NCBI RefSeq assembly: GCF_000826125.2
Contig: NZ_LN651373.1
Coordinates: 1,465,202-1,529,201, forward strand
Direction of reading: 5' to 3'
From: Bhargavaea cecembensis
GTDB lineage: Bacteria; Bacillota; Bacilli; Bacillales_A; Planococcaceae
Length of the DNA: 64,000 bases
A program made the position numbers and the translations under genes. How positions within the stretch are numbered: the first letter of the stretch is position 1; the number at the start of each line of letters is the position of its first letter. The notes under the pieces are model-generated. The model did no database searches. It was not told the DNA's origin and saw only the letters and a program-made list of their open reading frames with translations. Below are positions 46,982-56,030 of the stretch, piece after piece.

Positions 46982-47303
46982 TGTAATCACCCGGGGCTTC
47001 GAGTTCATCCATGCGGCGCTTCAAATCCTCCATCGGCACGAACCGCGCAAAGCGGGCATATTCCCGGCCTTTCTTGAAGAGAAGCACGACGGGTGCAGAA
47101 AACAGCGAAAGCTGGCCTGCCAGTTCCGGCACACGGGCCGCATTTGCCCAGTGGAACGGGAATCCGTATTCTTCTTCCAGTGCGGCAACTTGCGGGAACA
47201 GCGCCTCGCAGACCGAGCAGTTGTCGGTCTTCACGAACAGAAGCAGCGTCTCCTCTTCCCCGAGGGCATCCAGCCAGCTGTCGAATGAAGTAATTTCCTC
47301 CAT
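46971..47303 (-). CDS. Thioredoxin-like protein encoded between ccdA and ccdC
   Basis: 110 residues with a thioredoxin fold. The active site is DNCSVCEAL (CSVC, about residues 29-32), and the cis-Pro is in LFSAPVVLLF. There is no signal peptide, so it should be cytoplasmic and may pass electrons to CcdA, which moves them across the membrane. In Bacillus this slot holds yneI, a response-regulator-like gene, so the content differs. Overlaps ccdC by 11 bp. Confidence 0.85.
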   Translation of the reverse strand: MEEITSFDSWLDALGEEETLLLFVKTDNCSVCEALFPQVAALEEEYGFPFHWANAARVPELAGQLSLFSAPVVLLFKKGREYARFARFVPMEDLKRRMDELEAPGDYNDQ

Positions 47304-47325
47304 GGTGTTTCCCCTCTTTCCAAAA

Positions 47326-48036
47326 TCAGAATCCTTGGAAGTCCCCGAAGAACGGGCTCAGCCAGCCGATGATCTTCGTCATTCCGTCGAAGAACAGCAG
47401 AATCCCGACGAGGATCATGATCCAGCCGCCGATCTTCATGATGATGTTGCTGTATTTCCGGATGACCCCGAGCTTCGTGATGAAGAACGACAAGATGAAG
47501 AACGGGATGGCGAATCCGAGCACATAGGACATCATATACAGCATGCCCGCGTCCGGATGCTGCCCGGCCATCGTGATGATGGCGCCGACGATCGGGCCGT
47601 TGCACGGCGTCCATCCGGCGGCGAACGCCAGGCCGATGACAATCGATCCCAGGTAGCCGGCCGGCCGGTTCTTGAACTGGAATTTCCGTTCTTTCATGAG
47701 GAACTCCGGCTGCAGCACCCCAACGATCATGAGGCCGAACAGGATGATGAAGATGGCCCCGATCTGCCGGATCATGTTGTCATACTTCAGGAAGAATTCC
47801 CCGATCAGGGAAGTTCCGAATCCGAGGGCCACGAAGATGATGGAGAACCCGATCAGGAAGAACAGCGTATGCAGGATGCCGGATCTTGTCATTTTCTTCT
47901 GGTCCGATTTCAGGTCTTCGAGCGACATCCCTGTAATGTACGATACGAATGCAGGATAAAGCGGCAGCGAACACGGGGAGATGAAGCTGAGGAAGCCCGC
48001 CCCGAATGCCAATAACACGTTGAGGTCCGTCGACAT
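47326..48036 (-). CDS. ccdA: Cytochrome c biogenesis protein CcdA
   Basis: 236 residues, six predicted membrane helices, with the two redox Cys of the DsbD/CcdA family in [11 protein letters not shown] and [11 protein letters not shown]. It carries reducing equivalents from cytoplasmic thioredoxin to extracytoplasmic thiol proteins such as ResA. It heads the ccdA-thioredoxin-ccdC operon. Confidence 0.95.
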   Translation of the reverse strand: MSTDLNVLLAFGAGFLSFISPCSLPLYPAFVSYITGMSLEDLKSDQKKMTRSGILHTLFFLIGFSIIFVALGFGTSLIGEFFLKYDNMIRQIGAIFIILFGLMIVGVLQPEFLMKERKFQFKNRPAGYLGSIVIGLAFAAGWTPCNGPIVGAIITMAGQHPDAGMLYMMSYVLGFAIPFFILSFFITKLGVIRKYSNIIMKIGGWIMILVGILLFFDGMTKIIGWLSPFFGDFQGF

Positions 48037-48158
48037 ACCGTTCCCCCTTTCTTTATTGCCTCTCCTATCGTACCAAAATCATCCCGGATTTGCGCCAGTT
48101 CCGCCTGTGACAGTTTGTTGTCGGCGCAACGGCGCTGCCGGGTGGGCACCTTTCCTTC

Positions 48159-48232
48159 AGTTTCAAAGGTGTTTGATTTAGTTTCGCGTCGCCCCTCTTT
48201 AGTTTCAGACCCTCCTGCTTTCGTTTCCCGCA
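48159..48232. repeat. Array G: four 21-bp units starting AGTTTC
   Basis: AGTTTC at 48159, 48180 and 48201 and CGTTTC at 48222 are exactly 21 bp apart; the rest of each unit is variable but pyrimidine-rich at its end. It lies between the ccdA 5' region and the end of the ABC exporter operon. Confidence 0.75.
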
Positions 48233-48266
48233 AAAAAACACGGGAGCCGTCGGCACTCCCGTGTTC
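48232..48266 (-). terminator. Terminator after the ABC exporter genes
   Basis: ACACGGGAG and CTCCCGTGT form a 9-bp stem at about 48238-48264. The run of seven A at 48232-48238 gives the T-tract on the minus strand. Confidence 0.85.
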
Positions 48267-48271
48267 GCTGG

Positions 48272-50074
48272 TCAGCCTGCTTCGTCTCCTTCGCCGACGA
48301 GTCCGTTCTGCAGGCGGTACATATTGAAATACAGGCCTTTCCGGGCGATCAGCTCGCGGTGGGTGCCCCGCTCGACGATCTCTCCCTGATGGAGGACGAG
48401 GATCAGTTCCGCGTCCTGGATCGTGCTCAGCCGGTGGGCGATGGCGATCGTCGTCCGGCCCTTCCGCATGCGGCCGAGTCCTTCCTGGATCGCCGCTTCG
48501 GTTTCCGTGTCGATGTTGGCCGTCGCTTCGTCCAGCACGAGGATCTTCGGGTCGGTGGCCATCGTGCGCGCGAAGGCGACGAGCTGGCGCTGGCCTCCGG
48601 AGAAGGTCGTCCCCCGCTCGGTCACTTTCTGGCGGTAGCCGTCCGGGAGCTGCCGGATGAACGGATCCGCCTGGACGAACTCCGCCGCCGCCCGGACGTC
48701 CGCCGGAGTGATCGACTCGTTGAACAGGCGGATATTGCTCTCGATGTCGCCGTAGAACAAGAACGGGTCCTGGAGCACGAGGCCCATCTTCTGCCTCAGT
48801 TCCGCCTTCGGGTACTCGCGGATCGGCCGTCCGTCGATCAGGATGTCCCCCCGCTCGAACTCATAGAAGCGCATGAGCAGATTGATGATCGAGCTCTTGC
48901 CGGAGCCGGTATGCCCGACGAGTGCGACCGTCTCTCCGGGCCTTGCGGTGAATGAAATATTTTTCAGGACATCGTTGCGGCCGTCATAGGAGAAGGAAAC
49001 ATCGCGGAATTCGATTTCGCCTTCCGTGATTTCCGCCCCGCTTGCTGCAGGCTGCGCAGGTTCCAGGTCCGGTTCGTCCATGAGCTTGAACACCCGGTCC
49101 GCCGCGACGGTCGCCTGCTGGAAAATCGACAGCCGCTGCATGACCTGGTTGATCGGCTCGAAGAACCGGTCGATGTACGTGACGAATGCGTAGATGACGC
49201 CGACCTCCACCGGGCTGCTGAATGACGTGATGCCGAAGTACGACAGCAGCAGGATGAGGCCGAGCGCATAGACGAGGTCGACCGCCGGCCGGAGAAGCAG
49301 GCCGTCCAGCTTGATGTTGCGCATGCCGGCGTCGTAATGCTTTTCGTTGATCTCCCCAAATTCCTTGCGGAGCCGCTTCTCCTGCCGGAACGCCTGGACC
49401 ATGCCCATGCCGTTGAGCGATTCGGCGATTTTCCCGTTCAGCTGGCTGAGCCGCTCCCTCAGATCCTGGTAAAACTCGGAACTGTATTTGCGGTAGATCG
49501 CCATGATGAGGAAGATGAGCGGCAGCAAAAGCAGCGTGATGAGCGCCAGGCGGACGTCCAGGATGAACATGGCGATGTAGACGCCGATGATGAGGAAGCC
49601 GCTCTGCAGGAAGCCGACGAGCACGTCGACGAACATTTCGAGGATCGCTTCCGTATCGTTCGTCACGCGGGAGACGATGCCGCCGGCGGGTGTCCGGTCA
49701 AAGTAGCGCATGCCGAGCCGCTGGACTTTTGAAAACGCGTCGATCCGGATCTGGCGGACGATCCGGAGGGCGATCTCCTGGAACTTGAACAGCTGCACGT
49801 AGCCGAACACCGTATTGAGCACGAGAATGATGAGGTAGACTGCGGCAAGCGCCGTGAGCGGACCGGCCGGGAACGTGCCCGGCGTCAGGTAGTCGTCGAT
49901 GAAGATCTTGATGAGCACCGGCCCGAGCACGTCGCCGAGCACCATGAGCCCGAGCAGGACGAGGGCGAGGACCGCCGCCTTGGCATGCGGGCGGATATAG
50001 CCCATCAGCCGCTTCAGCACCCGCCACTGTTCCCGGTTGCTCAGGACCGGCTGTTTTTCCCGAGGTTCCATCAT
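48272..50074 (-). CDS. ABC exporter half-transporter with canonical ATPase site (YheH-like)
   Basis: 600 residues: six-helix membrane domain (about 1-330) then an ABC domain with Walker A GHTGSGKSS, signature FSGGQRQ and Walker B ILVLDEATANID including the catalytic Glu. It overlaps the partner gene by 4 bp. Together they form a heterodimeric multidrug-type exporter like Bacillus YheI-YheH or BmrC-BmrD, in which only one of two ATP sites is fully active. The start at 50074 follows GGAGGAGAATC. Substrate unknown. Confidence 0.92.
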   Translation of the reverse strand: MMEPREKQPVLSNREQWRVLKRLMGYIRPHAKAAVLALVLLGLMVLGDVLGPVLIKIFIDDYLTPGTFPAGPLTALAAVYLIILVLNTVFGYVQLFKFQEIALRIVRQIRIDAFSKVQRLGMRYFDRTPAGGIVSRVTNDTEAILEMFVDVLVGFLQSGFLIIGVYIAMFILDVRLALITLLLLPLIFLIMAIYRKYSSEFYQDLRERLSQLNGKIAESLNGMGMVQAFRQEKRLRKEFGEINEKHYDAGMRNIKLDGLLLRPAVDLVYALGLILLLSYFGITSFSSPVEVGVIYAFVTYIDRFFEPINQVMQRLSIFQQATVAADRVFKLMDEPDLEPAQPAASGAEITEGEIEFRDVSFSYDGRNDVLKNISFTARPGETVALVGHTGSGKSSIINLLMRFYEFERGDILIDGRPIREYPKAELRQKMGLVLQDPFLFYGDIESNIRLFNESITPADVRAAAEFVQADPFIRQLPDGYRQKVTERGTTFSGGQRQLVAFARTMATDPKILVLDEATANIDTETEAAIQEGLGRMRKGRTTIAIAHRLSTIQDAELILVLHQGEIVERGTHRELIARKGLYFNMYRLQNGLVGEGDEAG

Positions 50075-51825
50075 GATTCTCCTCCCTGCTCGACGAGCGC
50101 CTCAAGCCGCTGCAGCTCGTACATTTCGTAATAATGGCCCCGGAGCGCCATCAGCTCGTCATGCGTGCCTTTTTCGGTGATTGTGCCGCCGTCCATGACG
50201 AGGATTTCGTGCGCATGCTGGATGGCGCTCATCCGGTGGGAAGTGATGATCGTCGTCTCCCCCTGCCGCTCCGCCTTGAGCGAGCGGAGGATCGCTTCCT
50301 CCGTCCGGGCATCGACCGCGGAAAGCGAATCGTCGAGGATGAGCAGCTCGGGGTCCATCAGAAGGGCGCGTGCGATCGAAATGCGCTGCTTCTGACCGCC
50401 GGAAAGCGAGACGCCCCGCTCCCCGACGACCGTTTCGTAGCCGGCCGCGAATCCGAGGATGTCGCCGTCGATCTGGGCGAGCCGGGCCGCCCGCCGCACT
50501 TCATCAAGCGGTGCGTCGATGTCCGTGAAGGCGATGTTCTCCCGGATGGTCGTCGAGAACAGGAAATGATCCTGCGGGACGTAGCCGATCGCCTCGCGGA
50601 GACGCTCTTTCCGGTAATCGCCGATCGGGACGCCGCCGTATGTAATCGTTCCTTCAAAGCCGTCGAATTCCCGGAGGAGCAGCTTCAGGATGGCAGTCTT
50701 GCCGGAACCGGTCCTGCCGACGACGCCGAGCGTCTCGCCGCGCCGGAGCGCGAAGCGGACATCGTGAAGCGCCGGCCGGTCATCGCCCGGGAACTTGAAC
50801 TCCTTCACGTCAAAGACAAGGTCGCCCTCCGGCTTCCGGTCGACCGCCCCCGGGACGTCCTGCACTTCCGGCCGGACCGAAAGCAGTTCGGTGATCCGGC
50901 CGTAGGAGGCGCGTCCGCGCTCGACAATGTTGAACAGGAAGCCGAATGCGAGCATCGGCCAGACGAGCAGCCCGAGATAGGCCGTGAAGGCGACGAGGTC
51001 CCCGACGCTCATCTCCCCGGCCAGGATGAAGCGGGCCCCGAACACGACCGACAGGAAGAACGAGACCCCGACGATCAGCGAGATGGTCGGATCGAACAGG
51101 GCGTCCACGCGTGCGACCCGGATGTTCTTGTCGACGACGTCCGCGGACAGCCTGCGGAAATCGTCGATGTCCTCTTCCTCCTGGCCGAACGTCTTGATGA
51201 CCTTGATGCCGGAGATGCTCTCCTGGGTCTTGTCGTTCAGGTCGGAGAAGGCTTCCTGGGCGCCGCGGAACCGTTCATGGAGCATGCGCCCGTACCAGCT
51301 CGTCAAAACGGCCATGAACGGCATCGGCAGAAGCGCGATCAACGTCAGCTTCCAGTTGATCGTGATCGCCATCGCGAGGATGACCGCTCCACCGGTCGTG
51401 ACGGAATCAACGAGCGTCAGCACGCCCTGGCCGGCGGTCATCTGGACCGCCCGCAGGTCGTTCGTCGCGTGCGCCATCAGATCGCCGACCCGCCGTTTCT
51501 GATAGAACGAAGGCGATTGATCGGTGAAATGGCGGAACAGCCGCTCGCGCATCTGCCGGCCGAGCAGCACCGAGGAGCCGAAGATCTGGATCCGCCAGTA
51601 GTAGCGGAGGACGTACATGCCGAGCGCCGCTCCGGCCAGGATGAGGAGCCATTTCCCGAGTCCGCCGGGCGTGAGGTCGCCGAGCCGGATCTCGTCGACG
51701 ACAAACCCGATGATCCGCGGAGGCAGGAGCTGGAGCACGGCCACGACGATCAGCATGAGGATGCCGAGGATGTATTGCTTCTTTCTTTCCTTAAAGAACC
51801 ACCCCAGTTGCATGAATACTTTCAC
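50071..51825 (-). CDS. ABC exporter half-transporter with degenerate ATPase site (YheI-like)
   Basis: 584 residues: six-helix domain then an ABC domain with Walker A GRTGSGKTA and signature LSGGQKQR. Walker B reads LLILDDSLSAVD, with Asp where the catalytic Glu should be. This asymmetry is the mark of heterodimeric exporters and pairs with the canonical Glu in the partner. The start is GTG at 51825, after a run of G residues; an ATG at 51813 lacks a near ribosome binding site. Confidence 0.92.
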   Translation of the reverse strand: MKVFMQLGWFFKERKKQYILGILMLIVVAVLQLLPPRIIGFVVDEIRLGDLTPGGLGKWLLILAGAALGMYVLRYYWRIQIFGSSVLLGRQMRERLFRHFTDQSPSFYQKRRVGDLMAHATNDLRAVQMTAGQGVLTLVDSVTTGGAVILAMAITINWKLTLIALLPMPFMAVLTSWYGRMLHERFRGAQEAFSDLNDKTQESISGIKVIKTFGQEEEDIDDFRRLSADVVDKNIRVARVDALFDPTISLIVGVSFFLSVVFGARFILAGEMSVGDLVAFTAYLGLLVWPMLAFGFLFNIVERGRASYGRITELLSVRPEVQDVPGAVDRKPEGDLVFDVKEFKFPGDDRPALHDVRFALRRGETLGVVGRTGSGKTAILKLLLREFDGFEGTITYGGVPIGDYRKERLREAIGYVPQDHFLFSTTIRENIAFTDIDAPLDEVRRAARLAQIDGDILGFAAGYETVVGERGVSLSGGQKQRISIARALLMDPELLILDDSLSAVDARTEEAILRSLKAERQGETTIITSHRMSAIQHAHEILVMDGGTITEKGTHDELMALRGHYYEMYELQRLEALVEQGGES

Positions 51826-51906
51826 GGAATACGGTCCCCCCTTTTTTTTCGAACCGATATCCAGTGTAGCAAATGTTCCGAATTTGGAGAAGTGGCGGAA
51901 ACCGGA

Positions 51907-52239
51907 TTATTCGGCTGCGGAAATGCCGATTACATCCGCGGTCCGGATGATGCGCGGCTCCCCGTCCCCGTCCACGAGGCGGACCGTGCCGCTCGCCGGG
52001 TCGAAATGATGCAGGGGCCCCGCATATTCCACCTCCCCGGAAACCGTCCGGCAGCGGATGGCGAGCCTGCCGCCGAACTCCAGCGCTTCGTGGATCAGCC
52101 GGTCCCATTCCTCCAGCTGCTGCGGGTCCGCCCCGACCGGCTCCCGCCTCTCTTCTTCCTCCTGCCATTCCCTCAATAGTTTCAGGTGTTCCGGCAGCAT
52201 CATCGCCGTCCATTTGATGTTTCCCCTGTCGCGGATCAT
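51907..52239 (-). CDS. YolD-like family protein
   Basis: 110 residues: MIRDRGNIKWTAMMLPEHLK, then VRLVDGDGEPRIIRTADVIGI. The motif RGNIKWTAMMLPEH is characteristic of YolD, and such genes typically lie next to Y-family polymerase genes, as here (38 nt downstream). Both are probably under the LexA box at 53569. The role of YolD in SOS mutagenesis or damage response is not settled. AAGGAG is upstream of the ATG at 52239. Confidence 0.9.
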   Translation of the reverse strand: MIRDRGNIKWTAMMLPEHLKLLREWQEEEERREPVGADPQQLEEWDRLIHEALEFGGRLAIRCRTVSGEVEYAGPLHHFDPASGTVRLVDGDGEPRIIRTADVIGISAAE

Positions 52240-52277
52240 CCGCACCACTCCTTTCCCGTCCGGCGGTGATTCCGCCG

Positions 52278-53531
52278 TCAGATTTTATGGCCGCCGATCA
52301 GCTTCGCGCGGCCGACCGCCGTGCCGGCGTCCGTGTAGGAGACGGCCCGGAGAATGGCGGCCGGCCCGTATTTCGAGCGGATGGCGTCCATCGCGGCGCC
52401 GAGCTTCCGTTCTTCCCATTTGTTCTCCTCAAACAGGCTCAGCTGCATGGAATGCTCTTCTTCCAGATTGGAAAGCGAGATCGCCAGGCGGCGGATCGGC
52501 CGCCCGTCATGAAATTTATCAAGCAGTTCCGTGCACACCCGGTAGATCGCCATCGTGGCATTGATCGCCTCATCGACGGAGCGTGACCGGCTGAACCCGC
52601 CGCCGTACGCATCATCGCTGTAGCCGGCCGACAGATGGACGGTCCGCCCCGCCCGGTTTGCTTCGCGCGCCCTGCGCCCGACGTCTTCGCACATTTCGAG
52701 CAGGACGGCGAGGATGTCTTCGCGCTTCGAGTAGTCCCGGAACAGCACCTGCCCTTTCCCGTAGCTCACCTGGCCCTCGATGAGCGGTGCGCCGAGCTCC
52801 GACAGATCGACGCCCCACGCGTGGTGATACAGCTGGTTGCCCATCACGCCGAACTCCTTTTCCAGCACGGCGAGGTCCGCGTGGGCAAGATCGCCGACCG
52901 AGAAGATGCCGAGGCTGTTCAGCCGCTTCTCGAGCCGGCGGCCGATGCCCCACATGCCGGAAAGGGGCGCAACCGGCCACAGTTTCTCCGGCACGTCTTC
53001 ATAGCGCCATTTGGCGAAGCCCCGCTTTTTCGCCTCCAGATCGAGTGCCAGCTTGGCCAAGAGCATGTTCGGTCCCATGCCGATCGCGGACGGCATCTGG
53101 AACTGGGCGAGCAGCTGGTCGCCGATCCGCTTTGCCGTCTTTTCCGGCGGGCCCCACAGCCGCTCCGTGCCGCCGAGGTCGACGAACGCCTCGTCGATGC
53201 TGTATACGTGGATCGCTTCTTTTGGAACATACTCGTTCAAGAGGCGGGTGATCTCCATGGAAATGCCGATATAGAAGCCCATCTTCGGTTCAATGAGCCG
53301 GATGGACGGATCATCGGGGATTTCATACAGCCGGCTGCCCGTCCGCACACCGAATTCCTTTTTCAGCCGCGGAGAGGCGGCGAGCACGACACTGCCCTTC
53401 CGCTCCCGGTCGCCGATGATCGCGATCGGCTCTTTCATCACGTCGAGCCCTTCATCGGCCGCCGCGCAGCTCGCGTAGAAGCTGCGCATGTCGAGGCAGA
53501 TGATTTTCCGCTCCGGCAGTCCTTCGTACAT
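52278..53531 (-). CDS. Y-family DNA polymerase (UvrX/YqjW-like)
   Basis: 417 residues. Catalytic carboxylates are in IICLDMRSFYASC (Asp14) and VYSIDEAFVDLGG. The helix-hairpin-helix WGIGRRLEKRLNSLGIFSVGDL and C-terminal little-finger domain follow. The CAAADEGLD start and length match the UvrX/YqjW group, which differs from DinB (Pol IV) and is related to UmuC. It copies damaged DNA with low fidelity. A LexA box lies 38 nt upstream, so SOS induction is expected. GGGAGG precedes the ATG. Confidence 0.92.
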   Translation of the reverse strand: MYEGLPERKIICLDMRSFYASCAAADEGLDVMKEPIAIIGDRERKGSVVLAASPRLKKEFGVRTGSRLYEIPDDPSIRLIEPKMGFYIGISMEITRLLNEYVPKEAIHVYSIDEAFVDLGGTERLWGPPEKTAKRIGDQLLAQFQMPSAIGMGPNMLLAKLALDLEAKKRGFAKWRYEDVPEKLWPVAPLSGMWGIGRRLEKRLNSLGIFSVGDLAHADLAVLEKEFGVMGNQLYHHAWGVDLSELGAPLIEGQVSYGKGQVLFRDYSKREDILAVLLEMCEDVGRRAREANRAGRTVHLSAGYSDDAYGGGFSRSRSVDEAINATMAIYRVCTELLDKFHDGRPIRRLAISLSNLEEEHSMQLSLFEENKWEERKLGAAMDAIRSKYGPAAILRAVSYTDAGTAVGRAKLIGGHKI

Positions 53532-53568
53532 CCGGATTTCCTCCCTTCCTCTGCATTGATTCTACTTA

Positions 53569-53580
53569 GAACAAGTGTTC
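53569..53580. promoter_or_regulatory. LexA (DinR) box upstream of the uvrX-like gene
   Basis: GAACAAGTGTTC is a perfect 4-4-4 palindrome that fits the Bacillus SOS consensus CGAACRNRYGTTYC at all but its first base. It is located 38-49 nt before the start codon. Confidence 0.85.
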
Positions 53581-53687
53581 CCCTCCTTCAGTATAGCCAA
53601 ACCGGACGGAATCATTCAACGGCAATTTCGGGAAACGGAGGAAGGAAATCAGCAGATCCGCTGTGCATGCGGGTCTCCGTTTCCATT

Positions 53688-53713
53688 AAAAAAGACCGGG
53701 AGGGATCCCGGTC
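53688..53713 (-). terminator. Terminator after the MocR-type gene
   Basis: GACCGGGA (53694-53701) pairs with TCCCGGTC (53706-53713); six A residues at 53688-53693 give the T-tract on the minus strand. Confidence 0.85.
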
Positions 53714-53739
53714 AGGATGTGCGCCGCTCGCGGCCGGCT

Positions 53740-55116
53740 TTAGAACCACGCCTTTTTCAGAAGCTCCGCACCAAGTTCGATCTCTTCGGCAGAGAGGCTG
53801 CTGAACCCGAGCTTGATCATGGGACGGTCGGGATGGTTGCGGATAAAATAAGTTGAAGAAGGATAAACACGCACTCCCTGCGAGGAGGCACGGCGGATCA
53901 GTTCTTCTTCGGTATACGGAAGATGCACCTTGATCAGGAGGAACAGGCCCGATTCCTTCCCGACCATCGTCACCTGTCCGCCGAAAAGCCTGTCCAGTAC
54001 GGAAATGAGCCGCGTCATCTTGCGCTTGTACACAAGCCGCATCCGCTTGATGTGGCGGCTCCATTCCCCGTCCTCAATAAACCGGGCCATGGCAAGCTGG
54101 TTCGGAAGCGAAGCGGTCGTCTCGAAATTTTGGAAACGGGCGTGATACCGGTCGAGCAGACCGGGCGGAAGGACCATGTAGCCGAGCCGGATCCCCGGCA
54201 GAAAAGACTTTGAAAAATTCCCGAGGTAGACGACCCGCGACGAATCGGTGGCCGCAAGCGCCGGGAACGGCCTGCCGGTATACCGGAACTCGCTGTCATA
54301 GTCGTCCTCGATGACGTATCCCTCCCTTGAGGCGGCCCAGTTCAAAAGTGCCTGGCGTTGCTGGATAGTCATGCTGACACCGAGCGGGCTCTGGTGGGAG
54401 GGCGTGACATAGGCCACCCCGGCGTCCGTCCCTCCGAGATGAGACAGGTCAATGCCCGTCTCACGGACCGGCAGCGTCCGGATCCCGAAGGAGTGGAAAC
54501 GGAAGGCCTCCCAGGCACCGTCATATCCGGGATCCTCCACGGCGACGGAGGAATGATCCTCCCTCAGGACATGGCCGAGCTGGAGGAGCATCTGCTGGGT
54601 GCTGCTGCCGATGACGATGGCATCCGCATCGGCCGACACGCCGCGGGATTGGAAAAGGTAAGACGCAATCTGTTCGCGCAGACGCCGTTCGCCGAACGGG
54701 TCTCCGTACAGGAAGCTCTCTTTCTCCGCCAGCACCTGGTTGAAAATCCTTCTCCATGCCTTCAGCGGGAAGTGCGCCTGATCAACGGCACCCGCCCGGA
54801 AATCGACGGTTACGGAAGGTTCCGGAGGAGCGGGCCTGACAGACCGGGAAGTCGTTCCATGGAGGAAAAGCGGTTCCAGCCGGTTCACGAAGTAGCCCCT
54901 CCGGCTCTCACCCTGTATGTATCCTTCGGCCATCAGCTGTTCGTAAGCCATCAGTGTCGTGTTCCGGCTCACCTGGAGCGAATCCGCAAGGCGGCGGATG
55001 GACGGCAGCTGCTCGCCGGGCAGCAGTTCACCTTGCTCAATCCATCGCTTGAACCGTTCATAGACCTGCTTGTACTTCGGCGATCCTTCATGGAAAGCGA
55101 AAATGATGTCTTTCAT
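53740..55116 (-). CDS. MocR/GabR/PdxR-type PLP-dependent transcriptional regulator
   Basis: 458 residues. N-terminal GntR-type winged helix (about 8-75: YKQVYERFKRWIEQGELLPG, SIRRLADSLQVSRNTTLMAY) joined by a linker to a fold-type I aminotransferase-like domain. The PLP Lys is in LGNFSKSFLPGIRLGYMVLP and the YEDDYDSEFRY-like VIEDDYDSEFRYTG motif contacts the cofactor. Such regulators sense PLP or an amino acid adduct. It is divergent from the PaiB-like gene 106 bp away, its most likely target besides itself. Confidence 0.93.
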   Translation of the reverse strand: MKDIIFAFHEGSPKYKQVYERFKRWIEQGELLPGEQLPSIRRLADSLQVSRNTTLMAYEQLMAEGYIQGESRRGYFVNRLEPLFLHGTTSRSVRPAPPEPSVTVDFRAGAVDQAHFPLKAWRRIFNQVLAEKESFLYGDPFGERRLREQIASYLFQSRGVSADADAIVIGSSTQQMLLQLGHVLREDHSSVAVEDPGYDGAWEAFRFHSFGIRTLPVRETGIDLSHLGGTDAGVAYVTPSHQSPLGVSMTIQQRQALLNWAASREGYVIEDDYDSEFRYTGRPFPALAATDSSRVVYLGNFSKSFLPGIRLGYMVLPPGLLDRYHARFQNFETTASLPNQLAMARFIEDGEWSRHIKRMRLVYKRKMTRLISVLDRLFGGQVTMVGKESGLFLLIKVHLPYTEEELIRRASSQGVRVYPSSTYFIRNHPDRPMIKLGFSSLSAEEIELGAELLKKAWF

Positions 55117-55222
55117 AGTCCAACATCCTCTGACATGTGGATTTTTCTAATATTGTACCTTTTTCCATGACAGCCTACATCGTATACTTTCAAAAAGAGG
55201 ATTAAAACTGGAGGCGTTGCTC

Positions 55223-55849
55223 ATGTACATTCCAAGAAAATACCAGGTCCGGGATATGGAAGAGATCGAAACATTCATCCGGGCGAATCCGTTCGGCATT
55301 GTCGTCACCTTGAAAGAAGGCAGTCCCGTCGCAACTCATATCCCCCTGCAGCTTCGCACAGTGGACGGGGAGCATTACCTTACCGGGCATCTGGCCTACG
55401 GGAATGCCCAGTGGAAGGCGTTCGGGGCGGACGAAGAAGTCCTCATAATCTTCCAGGGTCCGCACTCGTACATCTCCCCCTCCTGGTACGAGCAGGAAAA
55501 CGTGCCGACCTGGAACTACCAGGCTGTGCACGTGTACGGAAAGCCGGAAATTATGGAAGGCGAAGAACTGCACCGGGACCTCGCCCTCCTGATGGAGAAA
55601 TACGAAAAGCACCGGGAACACCCAGTACTCTGGGACACACTGTCCCCTGAACTGCTGGAAACCGAACTGAAGGGGATCGTCGGATTCAAGATCCGGGTCG
55701 GCAGGATCGAGGCCGCATTCAAGCTCAGCCAGAACCGCAGCGACTCCGACTACCGGAACATCATCCGGCACCTCGGCCAAGAAGACGACCCGCTGGCCGC
55801 GGATGTGGCCGAAGCGATGGGGAAAATCCGGCCGGGCGAGACGGAATGA
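55223..55849 (+). CDS. FMN-binding PaiB-like protein
   Basis: 208 residues: MYIPRKYQVRDMEEIETFIR, AYGNAQWKAF, SYISPSWYEQENVPTWNYQAVHVYG. These are signatures of the PaiB family, FMN-binding split-barrel proteins named negative transcriptional regulators in Bacillus but structurally flavin reductase-like. The ATG at 55223 is 8 nt after GGAGG; the TTG at 55217 is too close. Divergent from a MocR-type regulator, which suggests a B6- or flavin-linked enzymatic role. Confidence 0.88.
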   Translation: MYIPRKYQVRDMEEIETFIRANPFGIVVTLKEGSPVATHIPLQLRTVDGEHYLTGHLAYGNAQWKAFGADEEVLIIFQGPHSYISPSWYEQENVPTWNYQAVHVYGKPEIMEGEELHRDLALLMEKYEKHREHPVLWDTLSPELLETELKGIVGFKIRVGRIEAAFKLSQNRSDSDYRNIIRHLGQEDDPLAADVAEAMGKIRPGETE

Positions 55850-55904
55850 GCCAAAACGCAGGCTGAAACGGCGCGAAGGGGAGATACCGGGAGATACCGG
55901 CCGA

Positions 55905-55967
55905 AACTCTCCTCACTCGGCGGCCAACTCTCCTCACTCGTGCCCAAACTCTCCTCACTCGTCAGCC
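55905..55967. repeat. Array H: three 21-bp units with an AACTCTCCTCACTCG core
   Basis: The 15-bp core is at 55905, 55926 and 55947, exactly 21 bp apart, with 6 variable bases between. Just before it, GGGAGATACC is duplicated in tandem. It lies between the convergent PaiB-like and argH genes. Confidence 0.85.
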
Positions 55968-55974
55968 ACAACGT

Positions 55975-56019
55975 AAAAAAAAGACCGGAGTCGTCCGCCA
56001 TGGACAATTCCGGTCTTTT
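55975..56019. terminator. Terminator after argGH
   Basis: AAAAGACCGGA (55979-55989) pairs with TCCGGTCTTTT (56009-56019), enclosing a further GTCC/GGAC stem. A- and T-runs on both sides. Confidence 0.88.
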
Positions 56020-56030
56020 CGGGTGATGAA

